Shown here: positions 57,882-64,000 of the stretch, one piece after another | Numbering within the stretch: the first letter of the stretch is position 1 | Layout of the letters: the number at the start of each line of letters is the position of its first letter | NCBI GenBank assembly: GCA_013791765.1 | Contig: VMTC01000107.1 | Coordinates: 62,001-126,000 of the forward strand | Length of the DNA stretch: 64,000 bases | Reading direction: 5' to 3' | Origin: Rhodoferax sp. | GTDB lineage: Bacteria; Pseudomonadota; Gammaproteobacteria; Burkholderiales; Burkholderiaceae_C | Notes under the pieces: model-generated | Database searches by the model: none | Told to the model about the DNA's origin: nothing | The model's input: only the letters and a program-made list of their open reading frames with translations | Program-made: the position numbers and the translations under genes

Positions 57882-59819
57882 ATGGCGACGCTCTACCCCG
57901 ATCTCGCGAACATCGACAGACTGACGGTGCCGCCCACCGACGGTGAACGCCATCTGCTCAATGTTCTAAGCGACACGCTCGACGACACCTACGATGTGTA
58001 CTTCAATCCCTACCTCGACGGTGACCGGCCCGATGTGATCGTGCTCAAGCCCGGCTGCGGTGCGTTGATCATCGAGGTCAAGGATTGGAACCTGAATCAC
58101 TACCAGGTCGACATCAACAGTCGGTGGCTCTACGAGGGCAAGGCAATTCGCTCTCCACAACAGCAGGCCTTTCGCTACAAGGAAAACCTGTTCAACCTGC
58201 ACCTTCCGGTTCTCGGCCTTCAGCACCTCACGAATCGGAATTTTTACAAACTGATCACAGTCAGCGTCTACTTTCACCGTACAAGCCGGGAACAGCTAAA
58301 TCACCTTTACAGCAAGTCGCTAGACGAAATTCACCGGCAGAGCCAGCAGTTGAATCGTGACCGACTGCACATCGGCCAGGAGAAATACGATCAACACATG
58401 GATTGGTGTAACCGCGCACGGTACAAGCTCGACCGTGATCTCAGCATGTCTTGGAGAACCGACAATCTTGTCAAGAAAGTGCGCATGTTCGATAAGCTGG
58501 GCAAGAACCCGCTGTTCACCTCAGACATCCACGAGGATTTCGAGCGCAGATTGCGACCCCCCGTGCACACGCAGCAACAAGGGGTCGTGGTCGCGTTCGA
58601 TGCGAAGCAGCAGGCGCTGACCACGAGCAAGCCGGGCTTCGAAAAAGTCAAGGGAGTAGCGGGGTGCGGCAAGACCACCATCCTCGCGCAGCGCGCGATC
58701 AATGCCCACGCACGCCACCGAGGTCAGGTACTGATACTGACCTTCAACATCACCCTACGGCACTACATCCGGGACACGATCAGCCGACTCCGGGGCGGTG
58801 GCGACCGGGATCACTACGAAGTCATCCACTACCACGCCTTCATCAGTAACCAGTTGAACAATTTCGGCATTGACCTCAAATCTAAACTGGAGCAATTCTC
58901 GCTGGATCAACGCGCCGACCTAAACGTTGTCTTCGGCATGAAGAGTCTGTTCGTCAACGTCGAGACGGAGAAGTATCCAACCATCCTCATCGACGAAGTC
59001 CAGGACTACGCACCCGAATGGATCAAGCTCGTGCGTGACTGCTTCTTGGCCGACGACGGTGAGATGGTTCTTTTCGGGGACCAGTCCCAGAACATTTACG
59101 ACCGGCCAAGTGACGGCCGCGAGTCGCCGATCGTGCAGGGCTTCGGCAGGTGGATTCGACTGACGAAGTCCTACCGCTCTGAACGGGATGCACCGCTACT
59201 CCAGTTGTTCAGGAATTTCCAAATGCAGCACCTGATCCAGAAGTACACGGATTCCGAGATATTCGAGGCCAAAACGGGCCAGACCAGCATGTGCTACGAC
59301 CTACTGAGCTACGAGATCTATGGCGCAACCTATGATTCGGCCGTCATCATCGAGAAGATTCAGCGCTACATCCGCAAATACCAGCTCCATCCCAACGACA
59401 TCGCGCTGGTCAGTTCGAAGGTCGAATTACTGATGCCCCTGAATGAGGCATTGAAGCGGACCGAGAAAACTAAGGTCATGTTCGAGGAGACGTCAGAAGT
59501 CGAGGCGCTCGCTGCCAGGATGGGCCGGGACTCGCCGCAGTTTCGGGAAGAGATCGCTAAGATTAGGCGGTGCAAGAAGTGCTTTTTTATGCAGAACTCC
59601 GGCCTCATAAAGATATCTACCATACACAGCTTCAAGGGGCTCGAAGCGCAGACTGTGTTCTGTATCCTCGCGCCAGAGGACGAAGCCGAGATGGTCTACA
59701 CCGGGATCACCCGCGCTCAGAGGAATATGGTGATCTTCGACTCATCGGCAAGTAGTTACAGGACCTTCTTCCAGACACACATAGCCGTGGTCGACGTGCC
59801 GCAGGTTACCGGGCAATAG
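57882..59819 (+). CDS. NERD-nuclease/SF1-helicase fusion
   Basis: A 645-residue protein. The N-terminal NERD (nuclease-related) domain spans about 15-140 and keeps the PD-(D/E)xK-like residues D51, E65 and K67 (RPDVIV and IIEVKDW) plus SPQQQ near 91. A UvrD-like SF1 helicase follows: GVAGCGKTT (258-266, K264), LTFNIT, LIDEVQD (369-375), FGDQSQNIYDRP, KSYRS, TIHSFKGLEAQ (580-590) and VYTGITRAQ (605-613). All ATPase motifs look intact. NERD-helicase fusions occur in defence islands and include anti-phage Nhi-like proteins in Staphylococcus. Several ATA codons (LIKISTIH) set it apart from the core genes. Its ATG is 3 bp after the zinc gene stop. Confidence 0.88.
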   Translation: MATLYPDLANIDRLTVPPTDGERHLLNVLSDTLDDTYDVYFNPYLDGDRPDVIVLKPGCGALIIEVKDWNLNHYQVDINSRWLYEGKAIRSPQQQAFRYKENLFNLHLPVLGLQHLTNRNFYKLITVSVYFHRTSREQLNHLYSKSLDEIHRQSQQLNRDRLHIGQEKYDQHMDWCNRARYKLDRDLSMSWRTDNLVKKVRMFDKLGKNPLFTSDIHEDFERRLRPPVHTQQQGVVVAFDAKQQALTTSKPGFEKVKGVAGCGKTTILAQRAINAHARHRGQVLILTFNITLRHYIRDTISRLRGGGDRDHYEVIHYHAFISNQLNNFGIDLKSKLEQFSLDQRADLNVVFGMKSLFVNVETEKYPTILIDEVQDYAPEWIKLVRDCFLADDGEMVLFGDQSQNIYDRPSDGRESPIVQGFGRWIRLTKSYRSERDAPLLQLFRNFQMQHLIQKYTDSEIFEAKTGQTSMCYDLLSYEIYGATYDSAVIIEKIQRYIRKYQLHPNDIALVSSKVELLMPLNEALKRTEKTKVMFEETSEVEALAARMGRDSPQFREEIAKIRRCKKCFFMQNSGLIKISTIHSFKGLEAQTVFCILAPEDEAEMVYTGITRAQRNMVIFDSSASSYRTFFQTHIAVVDVPQVTGQ

Positions 59820-59975
59820 CCGTGGCTAGCGGCTTGCTGTGAAGCCCCGGCTTCAATGACAGCTGTTGGGGCAGTACAAAATGTACTGGGCTATAAACTG
59901 GTATGGGCCGGATGACGGTATCGGCGGGACCAATCTGTAGGTCGGCTACCTGCCAGAAGCCTACCGCCACGGCGT
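59820..59975. other. 3' region of the island, no gene seen
   Basis: About 155 bp of mixed composition between the NERD-helicase stop and the terminators. A short minus-strand frame (59806-60048) crosses the terminators and is not supported. Confidence 0.5.
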
Positions 59976-60034
59976 CCAACAAACGGTCGTTTTGTTGGCA
60001 CACCAAAAAAGCAGACTTCGACCTGCTTTTTTGA
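59976..60034. terminator. Two consecutive hairpins ending the island operon
   Basis: CCAACAAA (59976-59983) pairs with TTTGTTGG (59991-59998). Next, AAAAAAGCAG (60005-60014) and CTGCTTTTTT (60023-60032) form a second stem with its own T-run on either strand, a strong bidirectional terminator. Confidence 0.85.
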
Positions 60035-60359
60035 CTTAGATTCGTCAACTTACTTGTTAATCAATCAACGTCCAGAAGACGTATGCGTGGTGTAGAGCAT
60101 CCAGCGACCACCCACGCTGGATAACGTGTCCAAGCGCAATTGATCGTCAGGTGAAGTCCGCTTAGCAATTGAAACTCCCGGTGGTGGTCACCCGTGACGC
60201 CTGTGTATAAGCCGATGAATGTCGGCTGTCAGGCGACCTTTTTATCGGTCGCTATGACTGCAACGGGTAACCTGTCGGCCAAAACGGTAGCCTGAGTGGC
60301 TCGTAAGGGTCTAAAACCGACAGGCACACCACGCTGCGTGCGTAAACCATTCACCATAG
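60035..60359. other. Gap rich in hairpins between island and gapA
   Basis: No gene is supported. The stretch holds AGCCGA/TCGGCT (60210-60227), GCGACC/GGTCGC (60233-60252) and CCTGTCGG/CCGACAGG (60271-60278 and 60317-60324). They could be a decayed attachment region or a structured RNA, but no family was recognised. Confidence 0.5.
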
Positions 60360-60384
60360 AAAACGCGCCCGAAGGCGCGTTTTT
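60360..60384 (-). terminator. Terminator of tkt-gapA (bidirectional)
   Basis: AAAACGCGCC (60360-60369), CGAA loop and GGCGCGTTTT (60374-60383) form a perfect GC stem with T-runs on both strands. It starts 20 bp beyond the gapA stop. Confidence 0.92.
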
Positions 60385-60403
60385 CATGCGGGAGAAAAGC
60401 AGC

Positions 60404-61420
<1,017 letters not shown>

Positions 61421-61445
61421 TTAAAAGTCAAAAATTGAAACTGGT

Positions 61446-63527
61446 CTACTTGCGCAAAACTTTTTCCACCGTGTCGGCCACATTTTCGGCTGTAAAGCCA
61501 AAGTGTTCAAACAACACCGGCGCGGGTGCGGATTCACCGTAGCTGTCGATGCCGACAACCGCCGCGCAACCATATTTCCACCAGAGCGCGGAAACCCCCA
61601 TTTCAACCGCGATGCGTGGCACGCCAACGGGCAGCACGGCGGCCTTGTAATCACCACTTTGTTCGTCAAACGTGGTGGTACTCGGCATCGAGACCACGCG
61701 CACAGCTATCTTTTTAGCAGCAAGAATCTCCTGCGCCTTGAGCGCGAGCTGCACCTCGGAGCCGGTGGCAATCAGCACGGCTTGGGTCTTTTTCTTCAGG
61801 CCCACCTCTGACGGCTCGGCCAGGATGTAGGCGCCCTTGCTGATATCACCCAGACCGGCCTTGGGTGCGTAGTGGATGTTCTGGCGGCTCAGCAACAGTG
61901 CGGTCGGCTTGTTCTTGTTCTGCAAGGCCACGGCCCAGGCGACCGCGGTTTCTGCCGTGTCACCGGGGCGCCAGACGTCCAGGTTCGGAATCAGGCGCAA
62001 GGAGGCCGCGTGTTCGATCGACTGGTGCGTCGGGCCGTCTTCACCCAGGCCAATGCTGTCATGCGTGAACACGTGCACCACGCGCAGCTTCATCAGCGCG
62101 GCCATGCGGATGGCGTTGCGGCTGTAGTCGCTGAAGGTCAAAAAAGTGCCGCCGTAAGGGATGAAGCCGCCGTGCAGCGCAATGCCGTTCATGATGGCGG
62201 CCATGCCGAATTCGCGCACGCCGTAGTTGATGTGGCGCCCGCCCACCAGCACACCGTCGGCATTGGGCGTTTGCACCACGCCGCCAGTGAAGTCAAAACG
62301 CAGATTTGGCGTCGCTTTGGTGTTGGTCAGGTTCGAGCCGGTCAGGTCAGCGGAGCCGCCGAGCAGTTCCGGCAGCGCCGCAGTGAAGGACTCCAGCGCC
62401 AGTTGCGAGGCTTTGCGCGAGGCGACAGTTTCAGCCTTGGTGTGAGCCGCCACCGCCGTGTTCACTGCCACCTGGGCGAAGTTCTTCGGCAAGTCGCCCT
62501 TCATGCGGCGCAGCAGCTCTTTGGCCAGCTCGGGGTAAGCGGCCTTGTAAGCGGCAAACTGGTCGTTCCATGTCTTCTCAGCGGCGCTGCCGGCGGCCTT
62601 GGCATCCCATGCGGCTGCCACGTCTTTGGGCACCACAAAGGGCTTGTGCGGCCATTTCAACGCTTCGCGCGTGAGCGCAATTTCAGCGTCGCCCAAGGGC
62701 TCGCCATGCGCCTTGCTGGTGTTGGCGCGGTTCGGGGAACCGCAGCCAATGGCCGTCTTGCAGATGATCAGCGTCGGCTTGTCACTCGATTCTTTGGCTT
62801 GGACAATGGTGCTGGCCACCAGTTCGGCGTCTTGCCCGTCGATCGGGCCCAGCACGTTCCAGCCGCAGGCGACAAAACGCAGCGCGGTGTTGTCGATGAA
62901 CCAGGGCGCCACCGGGCCATCAATCGAGATGCCGTTGTCGTCGTACAGGGCGATCAACTTGTTCAGCTTCCAGGCGCCGGCCAGTGCGACTGCTTCGTGG
63001 CTGATGCCTTCCATCAGGCAGCCATCGCCCAGGAAGGTGTAAGTGTGGTGGTTGACGACGCGGTGGCCGTCGCGGTTGAACTCGGCCGCCAGCAGCTTCT
63101 CGGCCAGCGCCATGCCGACCGCGTTGGTGAGCCCCTGGCCCAGCGGGCCGGTGGTGGTTTCAACGCCGGGCGTGACGCCCACTTCGGGGTGGCCGGGCGT
63201 TTTGGAGCCGAACTGGCGAAACTTCTTCAGTTCGGCCATCGGCAGCTTGTAGCCCGTCAGGTGCAACACGGCGTAAAGCAGCATCGAGCTGTGGCCGTTG
63301 GAGAGCACAAAACGGTCGCGGTCCAGCCAGTGCGGGTTGGACGGGTTGTGCTTGAGATGCGAGCCCCACAAGGCCACGGCCATGTCAGCCATGCCCATGG
63401 GCGCGCCGGGGTGGCCCGAGTTGGCTGCCTGCACCGCGTCCATCGCCAGCGCACGAATTGCGTTGGCCATCTCCAAGCGGCTGGCGCCAATGGGTTGTGA
63501 TGCTTGCGCTTGTTCTGATTCAGCCAT
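61446..63527 (-). CDS. tkt: Transketolase
   Basis: The 693-residue thiamine-diphosphate enzyme moves two-carbon units between sugar phosphates. N-terminal NSGHPGAPMGMADMAVALW, the TPP-binding GDGCLMEGISHEA near residue 170 and the pyrimidine-domain FTHDSIGLGEDGPTHQ near 490 are all present, at standard length. It precedes gapA by 43 bp. It could serve the pentose phosphate or, if present, the Calvin cycle. Confidence 0.97.
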   Translation of the reverse strand: MAESEQAQASQPIGASRLEMANAIRALAMDAVQAANSGHPGAPMGMADMAVALWGSHLKHNPSNPHWLDRDRFVLSNGHSSMLLYAVLHLTGYKLPMAELKKFRQFGSKTPGHPEVGVTPGVETTTGPLGQGLTNAVGMALAEKLLAAEFNRDGHRVVNHHTYTFLGDGCLMEGISHEAVALAGAWKLNKLIALYDDNGISIDGPVAPWFIDNTALRFVACGWNVLGPIDGQDAELVASTIVQAKESSDKPTLIICKTAIGCGSPNRANTSKAHGEPLGDAEIALTREALKWPHKPFVVPKDVAAAWDAKAAGSAAEKTWNDQFAAYKAAYPELAKELLRRMKGDLPKNFAQVAVNTAVAAHTKAETVASRKASQLALESFTAALPELLGGSADLTGSNLTNTKATPNLRFDFTGGVVQTPNADGVLVGGRHINYGVREFGMAAIMNGIALHGGFIPYGGTFLTFSDYSRNAIRMAALMKLRVVHVFTHDSIGLGEDGPTHQSIEHAASLRLIPNLDVWRPGDTAETAVAWAVALQNKNKPTALLLSRQNIHYAPKAGLGDISKGAYILAEPSEVGLKKKTQAVLIATGSEVQLALKAQEILAAKKIAVRVVSMPSTTTFDEQSGDYKAAVLPVGVPRIAVEMGVSALWWKYGCAAVVGIDSYGESAPAPVLFEHFGFTAENVADTVEKVLRK

Positions 63528-63642
63528 GGGTCAACTCCGGGAGTGAGGGGGGGGAGGGAAAACCGTCGATTTTACCGGCCTGAAAAACACAGCTCGCCTG
63601 GGCTATGCTTTGCGTTTCCAAACAAGCCCCGGAGGGACTGCC

Positions 63643-64000
63643 ATGAGCCTGTTGTTTTCACCCCTGCACCTGCCCTCGCCACGCGGCGGTTTGAGCCTGC
63701 CCAACCGCATCGTGGTGGCCCCGATGTGCCAGTATTCGGCTCAGAATGGTGAGGCCAGCGACTGGCACCTCATGCACTGGGGCAACCTGTTCAACAGTGG
63801 CGCTGCGATGTTCACCATCGAGGCCACAGCGGTGCTGCCCGAGGGACGCATCACCCCGAGTTGCCTGGGGCTGTGGGACGATCGCACAGAGGCCGCACTG
63901 ACCGATAAGCTGCAGCGCGCGCGCCAGCTCGCGCCACCCCTGGCAGTCTGCATTCAGCTGGCGCACGCCGGGCGCAAGGCGTCGAGCGCGCTGCCGTGGC
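63643..64000 (+). CDS. Old Yellow Enzyme-type NADH:flavin oxidoreductase (partial, cut by window edge)
   Basis: 119 codons are read before the window end: FSPLHLPSPRGGLSLPNRIVVAPM starts a classic OYE barrel, with MCQYSAQNGEASDWHLMHW and LAHAGRKAS matching the YqjM/xenobiotic reductase group. FMN-dependent reduction of activated double bonds is expected. A GGAGG ribosome-binding site lies eight bases before the ATG. It is divergent from tkt. The C-terminal two thirds are outside the window. Confidence 0.93.
   Translation, partial: MSLLFSPLHLPSPRGGLSLPNRIVVAPMCQYSAQNGEASDWHLMHWGNLFNSGAAMFTIEATAVLPEGRITPSCLGLWDDRTEAALTDKLQRARQLAPPLAVCIQLAHAGRKASSALPW

Noticed and set aside
56098..59950. GTAGGTCGG at both sides of the island as possible attachment-site repeats
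   Set aside because: Only nine bases match and flanking bases differ; no integrase or tRNA is present to support it.
59806..60048. 80-codon minus-strand frame after the NERD-helicase gene
   Set aside because: It runs through two strong terminator hairpins and has no domain.

Overview
This 64 kb window looks like chromosomal DNA of a GC-rich betaproteobacterium of the family Comamonadaceae, most like Rhodoferax or a close relative. The call rests on the RecA, SucCD and LipAB sequences, on the ybeD-lipB-lipA order, and on a short degenerate intergenic repeat that I recall from that family. No rRNA, tRNA, CRISPR array or complete insertion sequence was seen. Most genes are core functions. The accessory parts are a signalling cluster at 6.5-16.3 kb and a low-GC, defence-like island at 54.4-60.1 kb.

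Layout, 0-24 kb. The window opens with a cut marR-type regulator divergent from recA-recX, with two tandem LexA-like sites before recA. Then come argC, sucCD and a TerC-family membrane protein. From 6510 to 16290 six same-strand genes form a signalling unit: a CHASE2 receptor fused to a Ser/Thr kinase, a PP2C phosphatase, an FHA protein, a CHASE2 adenylate cyclase, a metallo-beta-lactamase-fold protein resembling class II cAMP phosphodiesterases, and a GAF-domain GspE/PilB-like ATPase translationally coupled to it. The set could join protein phosphorylation and cyclic-nucleotide signals to a pilus or secretion motor. After it lie ybeD-lipB-lipA, a SWIM-SNF2 helicase and a two-component system.

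Layout, 24-54 kb. A minus-strand glycogen operon runs from an AmpG-like transporter through glgB, glgX, malQ, glgC and glgA to glgP, mostly with stop/start overlaps. An M48 peptidase and an indolepyruvate-type decarboxylase follow. Between amt and a UPF0016 (Mn exporter family) gene lie back-to-back control regions: a sigma-54 promoter for amt, and a yybP-ykoY manganese riboswitch whose 5' P1 strand is copied downstream as an apparent switching strand. Next come an AidB-like acyl-CoA dehydrogenase with a PaaX-like regulator, pldA, a Rep/UvrD helicase, an AEC transporter, a Na/Pi cotransporter, an unusual response regulator and the ribosomal protein L16 hydroxylase.

Layout, 54-64 kb. Two truncated vapC tails, about 87% identical over 122 bp, flank a DUF4160/DUF2442 gene pair. 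Beyond a gene-poor stretch, a strong promoter framed by a 19-bp inverted repeat drives four tightly packed genes: a putative HTH protein, a DUF4258-like small protein, a zinc-ribbon-like protein and a NERD-nuclease/SF1-helicase fusion. I judge this the best candidate for an undescribed defence or toxin-antitoxin-like system. The window closes with gapA, tkt and the start of an Old Yellow Enzyme-type oxidoreductase.
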